A DNA stretch of 64,000 nt from Xanthostigma xanthostigma (Eukaryota > Arthropoda > Insecta > Raphidioptera > Raphidiidae): positions 45,596,401-45,660,400 of the forward strand of contig OY754465.1 in assembly GCA_963575645.1 (NCBI GenBank). The letters run 5' to 3'. Position numbers and translations under genes: made by a program. The notes beneath the pieces were generated by a model that did not search any database, was not told where the DNA came from, and was given only the letters and a program-made list of their open reading frames with translations. Within the stretch, counting starts at the first letter, position 1. Every line of letters starts with the position of its first letter. This document shows, piece after piece, positions 33,613 to 44,649 of the stretch.

Positions 33613-34562
33613 TTATAGTTTAAGATCCGATATTAGAAATATATGCCCTCATCTGTTATTTGATGATGACAAACATTATATGTTAGATAAGATATACATT
33701 GATAAATCGCACATGGGTTGCCGACCGAAATCGCGTACCAATGCTGTTAAATTAAATAAATTTTAATTCACTTTTTTGGATCAACTTCCCCGATTTGTTA
33801 ATCATAAAAATCGAGCCTAAGATGAGAGAATATGAAACAAAAAATTGGAATATACCATTGATTCTATACAGAAATATATAGATCATCCACATAAACATAC
33901 CTTGTAAATAGTTGTGTTCTGTGTACTTTGAATTTATTTGTTTTGTAAACATTTTATTTATGTCATATTTTCTCGATTTTTATGATTAACAAATCGGGGA
34001 AGTTGATCCATAAAAGTTAATTAGATTTTTTTTAATTTAACAGCATCGATACGCTATTTAGCTAGGCAACCATTGTATGACTTATCAATATATTATCCAA
34101 CGACCGAGCGGGGTGGCGTAGCGGTGAGAGCACTAGACTCGGCGGGACAGATATGGCTGGGAGTTTTTCCTGTCTCACCGAGAAACGGTAATTCCTGTAC
34201 CGGTCATCTTGTTGAGGTTTTACATGGTTTCCTTCAACAATTCCAGATAAATATCGAGATGGCCGATTATCTGTCAAACTCCTATGCTCAACATTTTCCT
34301 ACCTTATCCTAATTTTCTAAAAATTCCTTCATTCGCCCATTGTTATTAATTAAACTGACGTTTAAAAATCGTAGAAAATAACAGGAAGTGTTGTAGAAAA
34401 AAAAATAGTAATGGTGCGAATGGCGTCTGTTATGACATAACGCCGAGAAACGGACGTTAAACGCATTATTATTATAATATCTAACATATAAATAATCTTT
34501 GCCATCATCAAATAACAGATGAGGGTATATACTTCTAATACCGGATCTCGCACTATTAGAGT
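33613..34562. mobile_element. foldback element with a SINE inserted in its right arm
   Basis: The outer left arm (agatccgatattagaaatat, then ccctcatctgttatttgatg) pairs with 34478-34552. The inner part (tgctgttaaattaaa ... gatcaacttccccgatttg, 33741-33815) pairs with 33970-34046, and the linking parts also pair. The right arm is split by SINE copy 1 at 34102-34478. Without the SINE the element is about 570 bp. Confidence 0.7.
34102..34478 (+). repeat. tRNA-derived SINE, copy 1
   Basis: The head has an A-box-like GGTGGCGTAGCGGTGAGAGC, and the body is shared with copy 2 at 61438-61966: atatggctggga, cgagaaacggtaa, cctgtaccgg, attccagataaa, tggtgcgaatggcgtctgtt. The tail is (ATT)n-like. The B box seen in copy 2 has been lost here by a deletion after the A box. 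The flanks tatccaac and tatctaac may be the target-site duplication. Confidence 0.75.
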
Positions 34563-36507
34563 AATTTCACTTTCCTCGGCGAGCTTATATGGGTATTTTT
34601 TGTACCAGCTTGTAGACATGACATTGGTTCTCAGTTAAGTTTAGTTTCCTCTTGGGACATCTACGACTGAAGCTTTTATATAATGACTTGTAGATGGTGT
34701 TCAAAGATCAATAGAGTTCGGGAGATATCTTATTGCCTGCGGGAATTTAACCTATTGCAGATGATCACTGTTGATCCCCGGGCACTTTCGTGTGCCCAGT
34801 TTTGTTTATCTTGTACAAGTAGCAATTTATTCTGTATGTAATTATTATCAGAACACTGTTTATAGAAGGTCATTTAACTTTCGTCTGTGTGTATTAGCGG
34901 TTTCTAAACCTCCATCTTTCACCGCCTAGGAATTTATGTTTTTACAATACATTTTTAAGAAGTTTTGTCTTGTCAAACCGACTTTTTTTTAGGATTTAAT
35001 CGAGCGATCAAAAATCCTATTTTGGTGAGGGCCGTTACTAGGCAAGGGCAACAGGGGCACGTGCTCAGGGCACAGGCGGAAGGGGGGTCCCAGAAGAATC
35101 GAAAAACGTACGTCGGTCTAATTTTAAAACTCCGTAAGTCAATTTTGGTTATTTTTTACGAGGTTTTACAGAAGTGTAGGTACTAAAATCCTAAAGCACT
35201 ATAGCCTAAAATCATAATTTTCATAAAATTTTGACTTGAGGTTTTAAAATTAGACCGACGCGTAGCATTAAATAAAAAAAAGCGAGTGTCCTTTAGACCA
35301 CACGATTGAAGTAAAACTTCTTCCTGCCATATATAATAATGATACCATAATATTCGATAATCTATCACCAAATTTTGATTAGACATCCTGATTTAACGAC
35401 ACTATATTACCTCACTCTATAGCACATATCTACAAAGACGAAATGTTTAAAATATAATTTTTGATTAATTAATAGGCAAAATATGTATACAAATATTTAT
35501 TAGCATAATTTATAATACATTTAAAAGGATTTTTATTAACTAACCTACATTATTTCCCGTTACAAAATGCAGCAAAATTCGATTAAATGTATTTTTGATA
35601 CGAATGTATTTTTGATACAAAAACATTTTCATTTTAAACATCAAATAGTTGTCCAAAAAAAAAGAATTTCGATTAATGCTCCGTCTTTGACGCACTCACT
35701 TACTTATATCTCCGTCTCAACTTCCAATATACGAAACGTAACTCTCTCTCTTACTATCTTCACTAACTTATATCTCCCTCTCAACTCGAACGATCACGCA
35801 CCGTTCGCCTCGTCCAATGATGCACTTCCGTAAAAGCTTTCGTCAGGCATTTACCAGTTTACTCTCCAAGTCTAGCGTGCCTAAAGAAGTTTTACTTCAA
35901 AAACAGTACGTTTTTCAACAACTTTTTGCGAACCTGTCCGAGAATAGTACCTGGCCTCCCCCCCTTCCTACTACTGTCCTAACAACATGGTTGCGAAAAA
36001 GGAATCCACGTAAATTTAAAAATTGTTCGTAGAAATCAGTGGAAAGATACCTATAGCTAAACAATTTTTAGCTCCCTCCAAAATTTTATCTGGTTGCACT
36101 ACCGGTTAAAACTATTATTTTCGGGAAATAAGTAGCTTTATTTAATTAATAAAATTTAGTGTTGGGAGGCTTAATGATAAAGTCTTGTCCAGGGCTCCAA
36201 AAAAGCTAGCTACGGTCTTGTCTGTGATATGTTAATGGAAAAATACAGACACCTTTAAACAGTCATTGAACTTTCGTTTCTAAAACGCATCAATCGGTAT
36301 CGTCAACTACAATTCTTTTTATTTAAATACTGAGAATTCGTATGCATTTGAAACTTTTTTCTCTTTTTTTTAACATTTTAAGAGAATGGTGCATCTCATC
36401 GCTAAAACGTTGCACGATAAGTCAGCACTTTCCTCGCGCTTCGCACTGCTCTGACTGACACAAAATAATCTACCAGGTGCACCCACATTCTCCTTCTTTA
36501 CGTGTAG
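34563..36507. other. mostly unassigned DNA upstream of the PTPA exon
   Basis: A hAT-like remnant (ggcaacaggggcacgtgctc) lies near 35046, and a small inverted pair gtcggtctaattttaaaac lies at 35112-35263. A pyrimidine-rich stretch at 35690-35790 holds no frame with homology. If 36508-36792 is the last exon of PTPA, this is probably its last intron. Confidence 0.4.
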
Positions 36508-36540
36508 CCTGTCAATAATCTTCATATTTACATCAATCGA

Positions 36541-36792
36541 GTAAAAACTGGTCCTTTTGCGGAGCACTCGAATCAATTGTGGGGCATAAGTGGTGTTGCT
36601 AACTGGTCGAAAGTTAATGGGGGATTGATTAAAATGTATAAAGTTGAGGTTTTAGGAAAGTTTCCGGTAGTGCAACATATTTTGTTCGGATCTTTATTAC
36701 CGTTTAAAGCTGCCAAACCGAGTACAAATGTTAGAAGCGTTCGTCTTAGCTTAACACCACCTCCACCACCAGATCCGTCAACTGCTGTCTAA
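36541..36792 (+). CDS. Ptpa: PTPA (PP2A activator) terminal coding exon
   Basis: The frame reads [13 protein letters not shown], then [20 protein letters not shown], then [20 protein letters not shown], and ends with [12 protein letters not shown] and a TAA. This matches the C-terminus of serine/threonine-protein phosphatase 2A activator (PTPA, PPP2R4), a peptidyl-prolyl isomerase-fold protein that activates PP2A. The proline-rich extension after the conserved part is longer than in the human protein as I remember it. Two splice acceptors are possible: the AG at 36540-36541, or a better pyrimidine-tract AG at 36506-36507, which would extend the frame upstream in phase. A poly(A) signal AATAAA lies at 36839-36844. 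No genomic poly(A) run or truncated tail follows, which argues for a genuine exon over a retrocopy. Upstream exons were not recognised in the window. It is the only host protein exon I can name. Confidence 0.88.
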   Translation, partial: VKTGPFAEHSNQLWGISGVANWSKVNGGLIKMYKVEVLGKFPVVQHILFGSLLPFKAAKPSTNVRSVRLSLTPPPPPDPSTAV

Positions 36793-36838
36793 ATTAAAAT
36801 TTTTTTGATAACATTTATGGAACTATTTATTTTTAATT

Positions 36839-36844
36839 AATAAA
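36839..36844 (+). terminator. poly(A) signal of the PTPA exon
   Basis: AATAAA 47 bases after the stop codon, in an AT-rich 3' UTR. It is the first canonical signal downstream. Confidence 0.6.
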
Positions 36845-36916
36845 ACAGATAATATTTTGAATGTTTTCTATACCGATCAGATTATCAGAATGGTAGTGTC
36901 TGATAGTTCATTGTTT

Positions 36917-37497
36917 AATGGTTATATTCATCGAACACTATTAAAGATAGAAATAGCGTAACTTGAACATTCGTTACAATAAAATTTACTTTTAATTCAC
37001 CAACCAAATTATCAGGTAAAATAGTTAGTCGAATAATAAATACACACTGCACTATGCTTCTTGGTATTTTTGTTGAATATTGTGACGTTCACCCAAAAAC
37101 CCGACCGATGGTGTTAGTGTAAACGTCAAAAAGTTTCAATAAAATATTTATGTTTTATCCTAACCCAATTGCACACAAAGCTTCTACTAACTTTAATGTT
37201 TTAGAACTATACACTTCACAAAAGGTTAATAAATAACACATAAATTTTACAAGAGCAAACTGTAGATATAATACTCCACGTTTATAGATTAGGTATTATG
37301 ATCTATGTGGCGGCCATTATTATTTTTTCAGGCAAATAAATAATTATATCCAAAAATTTGGACAGAATAGATTTATACCTGCAGTAAACATAATTATGCT
37401 TGGTGAATTGAATTATCGCTATTTATTCGGAGGAATAGTTAGCTGAAGAACAAATGAACCGAATAAATAACTACTTATGTTCGGTGAATATGGCCAT
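36917..37497 (+). mobile_element. MITE family C, copy 1
   Basis: Shares long blocks with 48318-49363: ttcaccaaccaaatt, caggtaaaatagttagt, aaacgtcaaaaa, tatgatctatgtggcggcc and tgcttggtgaattgaattat. The ends ttatattcatcgaaca and tgttcggtgaatatggcc are inverted complements. Non-coding. Confidence 0.7.
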
Positions 37498-37660
37498 AAG
37501 TCCTCTGTAGCCGCATGATCTGAATCTGAAAACCGCAGAATTTAAACCTGTAGGGACCAGAAAAACCTGTTCGTAAAGGAACCCATGTTATTTAATAAAG
37601 TAAGGCACCTGCAAGCAGCAACGACCGGCCTAGAAAAACACCTTTCCCTCTACTATATCG

Positions 37661-37701
37661 CCTTTGATAGTGTCTACCGCAGTTGTAGACGAAACGTTAG
37701 G
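37661..37701 (+). ncRNA. hammerhead-ribozyme-like core, motif 4 (degenerate)
   Basis: Reads CCU, UUGAUAG, U, then a perfect six-pair stem II GUCUAC/GUAGAC, then GAAACGUU and AGG. CCU and AGG can pair as stem I. The CUGANGA box is altered at three positions, so activity is unlikely, but the stem and the GAAACGUU side match motifs 1 and 3. Confidence 0.3.
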
Positions 37702-37824
37702 TAGAAATACCAATGGACCACAGCCTAGAAGCTCGGAAACTAGGTAGATTTGGAATGTCAACATAGTTTAACTTGATCCCGCGCGTTTTCATTACCGACA
37801 AAATATCCTATCTCACTTTGTATA

Positions 37825-37930
37825 TACGACCCAGTAATTGTTTTTTAAAGATCACCCCCAAAACGCCCTCCTCTTTTCTCTGCGCGCAAAGAAAACGCCA
37901 TCGCATCGACACGACCCCGTAATTGTCTTA
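37825..37930 (-). repeat. short dispersed repeat with CGATGGCG and GGGGTCGTG words
   Basis: Carries cgccatcgcatcgacacgac and a second cgacccagtaattgtttttt. It matches 5628-5705 and, inverted, the tandem cluster at 24585-24825. Confidence 0.55.
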
Positions 37931-37961
37931 TGTCGGGGGATATGTTGCCCGTAAGATATTT

Positions 37962-38395
37962 ATGCTGGGTTGCAGAAAGGATTGTCAAAAAATTTTTTTT
38001 GACAATGACCTTAGATTGTAATCATAATAATCACAGTTTCCATACATCAGAAGCCGTCTAATGTCGTATTCAAACTCCCTGTCATCTGGCATATTAGATT
38101 GTACTCACACAAAAACAAATGATTGTTCTACATATAGAAAAAGATTACTTTTCAAGCTAAATTTTGATCAAAATGCGTAGAAAAACGTTGTTTCGAAGTT
38201 GAAACTGTACAAAAAACGATACTAAATACAGGTATACACAGTTTAAGAAAAATATCGTTTCAATCGATCAATTATTTTTCGAGCAGGGTCGATTTGAAAC
38301 TTTACAATGCTTTTCATATGGAGAAATATGTATGTTCACAATCTAAGGTCATCGTCAAATCAGATTTTTTGGCAAACTTTTCTGCAACCCAGCAT
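37962..38395 (-). mobile_element. MITE family TGCTGGGTTGCAGAAAG, copy 2
   Basis: Ends are tgctgggttgcagaaagg and ctgcaacccagca, inverted complements. The interior matches 12213-12627 in reverse orientation. The flanks tta (37960-37962) and tta (38395-38397) suggest a 3-bp duplication, as in PIF/Harbinger, but copy 1 does not confirm it. Confidence 0.7.
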
Positions 38396-38399
38396 TAGT

Positions 38400-38800
38400 C
38401 AGGATGATATTTTGTCGGGGGGATCAAGATGCGCTTTACCGTTTAACATACGTGAAATTCGAGAAGCACTTGATTAGACAATAATGTTGTTTATGTGTGT
38501 TACGCGCAGATGTATTCATCTAAACAATTTCTGACGAAATCTTATTAATAATAAACACAAAGAGTATGGATGGTTCGGTTAATTAGTGTGTTAATTAGAA
38601 CATTAATCAGTATTCTGAACGCACTTCGAACTCTGTGAGCTTTGTTGATTCTGTTCTGTACGAGACGACGCGCGTAGACATCTATCATGTTATACGCAGC
38701 GTTGAAAATTTCTCAGGGCTTAGGAGCTAGAAGGCTGTGACAGACAGAATAGTGAGACCGATGGGTTTCTCTCTCTTTCTCTTTTTAAAATCTTTTAAAA
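38400..38800. other. non-coding stretch, nothing assigned
   Basis: Contains ggttaattagtgtgttaatt-type inverted words. No frame and no repeat partner in the window. Confidence 0.3.
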
Positions 38801-38811
38801 TACCGTGCACA

Positions 38812-39050
38812 CTTATTCAGCACGAACAAGCACCCTACGAATCGGCAACCTGCACGATTTCGTACACTAGGGGGTGAAGAAGAAGAAGAAGAAGAAGCAA
38901 GGAAAAAAAGAAGGTCTATCCAGCACGGCTAGAGAGAAATTGCGGGCGACCGAGTAACAGTCGTTGCTGGTAGCAGGTGCTGGTCTACTGCGTTAAATGA
39001 CATGGGTATCATCACAAACTGATTTTTCTGGTTCATGCTTAGATATACAA
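38812..39050 (+). mobile_element. MITE family with CCTGCACG-rich ends, copy 2 (decayed)
   Basis: Shares agcacgaacaagcacc, gcaacctgcacgatttcg, gttgctgg and gttaaatgacatgg with copies at 2143-2500 and 45893-46222. It contains an internal (GAA)n run at about 38877-38905, which the other copies lack. Confidence 0.45.
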
Positions 39051-39840
39051 AGGGCAATAAGTAAAACAAGCCTTAGACAAAAACCATTTAAAACCACATT
39101 TTTCGTTTTGAAATTTTCTGTTAAAAACGAAAGCACAGCCACAACGTTTAGTATATTTTGCTAATACATATTATATTTGTAAACATTTTGCGACAAAGAA
39201 AATAAAAAATGAATATAAATAGAAATATAAACATACTTGTGGAATAAGTGGATGAAAGAGTCAGTAAACAAAAAGTAATTGCATTTTTATTTTGTTTCAC
39301 TTATGATTTTTAACGAAAAAATAACATCGCAAATGACGCTTGTAAGAAATTTTTCTTGAAAGTAAATTTCATTTCTTAAGAAAATTTTAAAATTTTATTA
39401 GAAGATAAAGAGATCCTGTTATGTTTGCAGAAAGATAAGCAACGGAAAATATTTGCTACAATAAGTGAAGTGTAGAGGTAACCGTCAGGTAATTTAATTC
39501 TGTTGCTTTGAGATGAGAACCTTTCTGGATAATCGGTGGAATGAGACGTTGGGATGGGACGGCGATGTCCCGACGGTGTGGCACGAGGTCACACGACGCA
39601 ATAGGCGCTTCTTACGTGCGGCGCAGATGATCTTGTCATTGTACAAATAGCAGCTTTATGGATCATACTTGACAGTTTCTTTATACCTATTAGGTGTAAC
39701 AAAGAGATAAGGATTATGGAAAAGGAACAGTCAGTTCGTCATGGTTCGTCACTATATCATTTTATTGAAAGGTCAGTTATTAACTAAAAATAAAATTATG
39801 GTAAGAAGACTCTGCTAAATACCCAACAAAAAATATATAG
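39051..39840. other. non-coding stretch with GC-richer patch
   Basis: A patch at 39530-39640 is GC-richer than its surroundings (atgggacggcgatgtcccga is an imperfect inverted word). No reading frame or splice pair supports an exon. Confidence 0.3.
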
Positions 39841-39846
39841 GTACAC

Positions 39847-40165
39847 TGAATGGAAAACACAAACCGAGAATAAATTATATAAAATAAGAAATTATGTCAA
39901 CATAACATGAAAGGCTCATCAACGCGTAGTCACAGAAGAACTGATATCATTTTAACAAGACTTCGAATCGGACATACGGCACTGACACATGCGCACATTC
40001 TAAATAACACGTGCAATCAACAAGTAACAGTCGAACGCATTCTAATAGCATGCACAAAATATCAAAAATATAGAATCAACTCTCCAAGATACTAGAAGAT
40101 GAAGAAACTGCCGTAAATAATTTAATCGATTTCCTTGAAATTTACGATCTGAAAAATACAAATTT
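39847..40165 (+). pseudogene. LINE RNase H domain relic
   Basis: Frames encode WKTQTENKLYKIRNYV (39851 onward), then after a frame change RRTDIILTRLRIGHTALTHA (about 39934-39993), VTVERILIACTKY, and after another change KILEDEETAVNNLIDFLE (about 40088-40140). The ILTRLRIGHT...LTH...ERIL..C pattern is the RNase H and C-terminal segment of jockey/I-type non-LTR retrotransposons. At least two frameshifts and the loss of all upstream parts make it dead. Confidence 0.75.
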
Positions 40166-41120
40166 AAATTCACAAATTCTCACACCCAAATGCTTTAAAC
40201 TATTTATTCAACTATATATACTTTCTTTATATTCTGATAACACATCACATATTATTACAATGAAAATAGCATTAGCGGCTGCTCATTGCTTTTATTAAAA
40301 AAAACCTGATAAATGTCTGGATGGTGGAACCGTCGGTTGGAGCAGGTGATGACTTCATTTTAATGGTTAAAAAGTGGAAGTGGGGAGGTGTTGGCACAGT
40401 AGGTGAAGGGGGATAATCGAATCTTTTTCAACTTTTGTGTTGTGCAAGATCATTCCCACCCAGTCCGCATCCCTTTCTCCTCCTCCGATCGATGGTTCTT
40501 TTATATGGACATTTCACTAAAACGCATCCCCCAGCCTGAATGCCCAACATCCTCCGCCTCTTAGAGACTTAGAATATGTGCGCCCGGCATCGCATTATCA
40601 CAGTTAGTTATCTGATGAAAATATAAAGCGTATCTTTATTTGTAATCCGCAAGATGAATATGTCTGTTTAGTTAACGTTGTTACATCGACAGCTTTAATT
40701 ATTATACTACCAACGTTACTAGAAGCCGGCTCATACTTTGTCCCCAGTGTATATTATATTATTATGTTGGTACAGTATTCAGTGCCATCAGCAACGAAAC
40801 ACAGAGAAGTAAATGATAAAAGTTGATGTTCACAAACGTCCTTTAATACTTTAATCAGTTAATTGTGAAACAGAACTCTCTTCAGGGAACTTTGTTCCCT
40901 TTCATCCGCTCCGAATGAATTAGTTATGTAAATTTACAAATAAATTGAATCACAAGTATCTACTACATACATACAGAACTATATACTGTAAGATTAAAAT
41001 AAAGGCTTTTAATAACTCAAGACAGAAATTTCTGCTCTAATTTGATGAATAAAACTGCAATGAGTTCCGTAGTTCTTGAGTTACTTTCATATCCCTACTG
41101 CGGTTAATATAATATGATAC
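40166..41120. other. non-coding stretch, nothing assigned
   Basis: A moderately GC-rich part at 40310-40600 has no convincing frame. No repeat partner was found within the window. Confidence 0.3.
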
Positions 41121-41124
41121 GCTT

Positions 41125-41465
41125 TCTTTCACACTTCAACCTACCCGCACCGTCTTACTCGCACTGACATATAATAGATACTTCAATGTACAGTTTTGAA
41201 CCGCCTGGAAAACATTTAGACCCGACTTAATTATCTGGGCGATTTATTTTTTATTTTATTAAATACTAAAGTCGAAGGTTAAATTTCAAAATGCTTCAAG
41301 GACTTTTTTACAACTAAAAATTTGCAAAGTCACAGCTTGGCTAGGTCCCAATGCTCTTTAGCCAGATCTTCGATTTTGTATTCAGACATTGCAAAAGTAA
41401 TGACACAAATTTTTCCGTTGCCTCAAATACCTACCCAAAAATGTTTGATAGCTCTCCTATTATAA
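41125..41465 (+). repeat. dispersed repeat family D, copy 1
   Basis: Shares ctttcacacttcaaccta-like, gaaccgcctggaaaacattt, gcccagatc-like and ctcaaatacctaccc words with 59288-59640 (same orientation) and 58785-59045 (inverted). Non-coding and about 350 bp. Confidence 0.6.
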
Positions 41466-41766
41466 GGTCATAGGGTATTGCATCGCTTCAAGTTAAAAAG
41501 GATACTAATAATGAGAAATTTATATTTACGGCATTATAGTTTGTTATAATGAATTATCATGACTGTAATCATTTGATATTATTATACTATTCTCTAATAA
41601 TTGATAGTTGCGGTATGGAATCTGAACACATTGATTAGTTATTAATAATTAATATTTAAATCATTGTAAAATTCATTAAATTAAAAGGTAGGAATTTTTA
41701 TAATTGAAAATTGCTACAAGCAATACGGAAAATAAATTATAGTAAAAATGTTAGAATAAGGATAAG

Positions 41767-41840
41767 AAAACCGATTAAGTGCGAGCCGAACTCGCGTGGA
41801 GAGGGTTCCGTACAATTCCGTTTTCCATGAGAAGGATTTT
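41767..41840 (+). repeat. arthropod repeat end: GTGCGAG...GGGTTCCGTAC
   Basis: gaaaaccgattaagtgcgag, ccgaactcgcg and gagggttccgtac reproduce the boundary of a very common insect non-autonomous repeat (AAAACCGGCCAAGTGCGAGT type, from memory). The remainder is decayed. Confidence 0.5.
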
Positions 41841-42023
41841 TGGTTAGTTTCGGTGATAGGGTGGGGGTAAAGTTCGATTTTCGTATATTTTCTTTAGATA
41901 TTTTTAAACTAAGCATTTTAGAAATATAAAAAAAATATATATTTGCATGTCTCCTAATACCTAATGTGCAGTGAGCGAAGACAACAAAGAACGCAAATAT
42001 CTCCGTCTCTTTTTTCGGAGTAA

Positions 42024-42473
42024 AGACCGCTGCACACGAGGCTGATTTTGCCGCTAGAATCCTTGCTAGATTTGGCTGCTAGGTTTCAATCGTGCTGTGT
42101 TCGCTTCACATGATGCGTGTATTGAAGCCGGTTTTGTAAATAGGTTTGATGCGCGCGCGGTAACAGTTCGAATGTTAACAAAAGTGAACGTTTATGGTCT
42201 CTGAACAAAACACACCCTGTGACGTCATGTTTGGTTGTGCGCGTTTGTCCATGTCGCCCACGTGACAAGATACTGTTTCCTGGTTGTCATTTGCTCAAAA
42301 CAAGCAGACAAACCAGTACAAAAAATAGCCCCGGTTCTAATTTTGAAATCCATCTTGTAATCAAGCACGCGAGTCCGCACTGACCTCGTTTCCATCTTTG
42401 TAGCCAGTGCGTCAGCCAGCACAAGCCCCAGCAGTTATTCCAGCGGCAAAACCAGCCCCGTGTGCAGCGGCCT
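42024..42473 (+). mobile_element. MITE family CCGCTGCACACG, copy 1
   Basis: Ends ccgctgcacacgaggctgat and ccagccccgtgtgcagcgg are inverted complements of about 30 bp, reaching ttttgccgct. The flanks taa... and ...ttaa suggest a 3-bp TAA target, as in PIF/Harbinger elements. A second copy lies at 50604-50995. Two short minus-strand frames inside are not conserved. Confidence 0.65.
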
Positions 42474-43085
42474 TAATTCCCTTGTTATTCCGACCATATA
42501 TTAGCATGTAGTACCTATATTATTTCGATTTATGAAAAGTTCTACGTCTCTATCTATGGCAGTAGCCATCAAAACCAACGGACTGTTATCACAGAAAAAG
42601 ACAGAAGTATATATACTTGCACCCTAATCGTGCAAACGCGATTTTCCTACTATCCGCAGTATATATAATTAATATGTATAGTACATGAATTCAACTCACT
42701 TTTTGTTATAATAAAATACCGGATGACATGCATAATAGAATATAAAGGGATGGCATCGTTCAACGCATATATTTCACAATACAAATATTGTACTGGGCAC
42801 ACCTTTTGTTAGGGCTTTTGATTTTGACGTGATAATGAGGTAACTCACGAATTACCAATACATAATACAATAATATGCGCTCTAGTTTGCACGAATAGCC
42901 TGGCTTCACCTGCCATTCAATCAGACGTAATAGAATATATAGGTATCTGGTCGCGTAATGATATATATCACGATAAGGTATGACATTACGTTAAAAACGA
43001 ATTCCAACAGTCACACGAGTCGTAATATCATGTCGCATTAGGTATATCCGTATGGTATTGTAACGAAACTGACAAAACTGTTCTT

Positions 43086-43664
43086 TGTTACCGGTGAAAA
43101 TATTTATTTCACAAAACTAAATGTTAACAAAACAACTAAAAAGCACTTCTCTACAAAAATGGAATAAAAGCAATAACGAGAAAACCAAAGAATTCTAAGC
43201 AACAATGACAACACTAAACTACTATGTACATTGTACATTATATACAAAATAATTACAACACAAGAACACAGCAAAATTTGTATAACACATTTATTTATTG
43301 ACGATTTACACAGTTCTCTATTTATTATTTATGTCAGTATATATATTTCTAGCAGTTAGCTCACTACTTGTTCACGGTACTGACTGTTTATTTATTTCAC
43401 ACTAGAACTGTTACCTCACTCGATGACTGACTCGTAACTGACTTCCCTGCCTTCCACGCAAGCGCTATTTATATATTTCTTCAGCAGCATTCTGGAACAT
43501 TCTACGACATTCTTAAAGCGTCGGCATTCTATGCGGTTTTGACAACAATGCGTGTATTGCTGTCTGCGATGCTCCGACAATAATGCACTGCTCCCGCCTC
43601 CAGTGGCGTCTCGTTTTAGTATTTTTGTACTATAAAATAGCTAGTTTTAACTTCATTCGTAACA
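43086..43664 (-). mobile_element. solo LTR (BEL/Pao-like), related to 63357-63958
   Basis: On the minus strand it starts TGTTACGAATG and ends CACCGGTAACA, with TGTTAC and GTAACA as inverted ends. The flanks ttctt and ttttt may be a 5-bp duplication with one change. A promoter is visible on minus: a heat-shock element GAATGTTCCAGAA, TATAAATA (43473-43466), and 34 bases later TCAGTTAC, an arthropod initiator. The sequence downstream of the initiator (AACTGTGTAAAT, AATAAATAAATGTGTTA, GTGTTCTTGTGT) matches the same order of words in the LTR at 63357-63958. No primer-binding site follows, so it is a solo LTR. Superfamily is inference. Confidence 0.6.
43466..43502 (-). promoter_or_regulatory. heat-shock element and TATA box of the solo LTR
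   Basis: GAATGTTCCAGAA at 43490-43502 (minus) is a perfect three-unit heat-shock element, and TATAAATA follows at 43473-43466. The initiator TCAGTT is at 43441-43436. Seen directly; heat inducibility is inference. Confidence 0.5.
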
Positions 43665-43686
43665 TTTTTAACCGTTCGACTGTAGC

Positions 43687-43826
43687 TCTGTTTCAAGCTG
43701 TTTCTGAACGATAACAGAACCGTCACCGGCTTGCGCCGTAACTAAAACGAAACTCTTTGTTTTCGAGCTACTGCGCCAGACTGTGATGGTTCTGTTACCG
43801 TTCTCAGATTGGAACAGAGCTTGTGA
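43687..43826. mobile_element. 140-bp MITE with AGCTCTGTT ends
   Basis: Ends agctctgtttcaagctgttt and ttggaacagagct are inverted complements, with the subterminal gaacgataacagaaccgtca paired to tgatggttctgttaccgttc. The same ends bound the larger element at 54751-55868. Confidence 0.65.
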
Positions 43827-43891
43827 AACCAACTTCTATTTGGTTGTTTATGAAAATTACTATTCACGTCTGTCATTGTTTTACATACCAG

Positions 43892-44604
43892 GTGAAGCAA
43901 AAGTCCCGGAACGGTTGAATATCTCGCATACTACGCATCATATCAAAAAAAAAAATACGTGTCAAATATTTTTCGCAAAATTATTTTTTGATACCACACA
44001 TGACTCCCCACCCCCCACCTAGTTGGTGGGGGGAGGGGCAACTTTAAAATTTTAAATAGGAACCCCTATTTTTTATTGCAGATTCGGATTCTACGGGAAA
44101 AATTACATCAATTGTATGTAATTTTTTTTAAATTTTAATATTACTATCAATACAACAAATTAAATTCACCCTTCACTAAATAAATCCATATCTACAAACT
44201 AACGTTTTCATAAAATTTTTAAGTCTGGTCCTGTCGGGCCGATTTTAATAAAATTTTGGTAGCACATTTTAATCATTACTAAAGGGTTAAATTTCAATTT
44301 TGATACGATTCGGAGAAATTTTTCGGTATTTTCGGGCCCAAAAATATTTTTCAACCCCTAAAACCCACGGGAATAATTACATCAATTGTATGTAATTTTT
44401 CCCGTAGAATCCGAATATGCAATAAAAAATAGGGGTTCCTATTTAAAATTTTAAAGTTGCCCCTCCCCCCACCAACTGGGTGGGGGGTGGGGAGTCATGT
44501 GTGGTATCAAAAAATTTGCGAAAAATATTTGACACATATTTTTTTTTTTTTGATATGATGCGTAGTATGCGAGATATTCAACCGTTCCGGGACTTTTGCC
44601 TCAC
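43892..44604. mobile_element. 713-bp foldback element
   Basis: The left arm starts gtgaagcaaaagtcccgg and the right arm ends ccgggacttttgcctcac. The arms pair over more than 210 bp through gaatatctcgcatactacgc, gactccccacc and taggaacccctattttttat. The loop carries ttacatcaattgtatgtaat at both sides. The outer flanks share tttatgaaaattact (43848 and 44632), which hints at a direct duplication around it. No coding capacity. Confidence 0.8.
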
Positions 44605-44649
44605 ATTTCTAATGGTAACTGATTGTGAATTTATGAAAATTACTGTTGA

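Noticed and set aside
35817..36032. 71-aa frame upstream of the PTPA exon
   Set aside because: It has no similarity to PTPA or to another family I know, and its splice context is poor.
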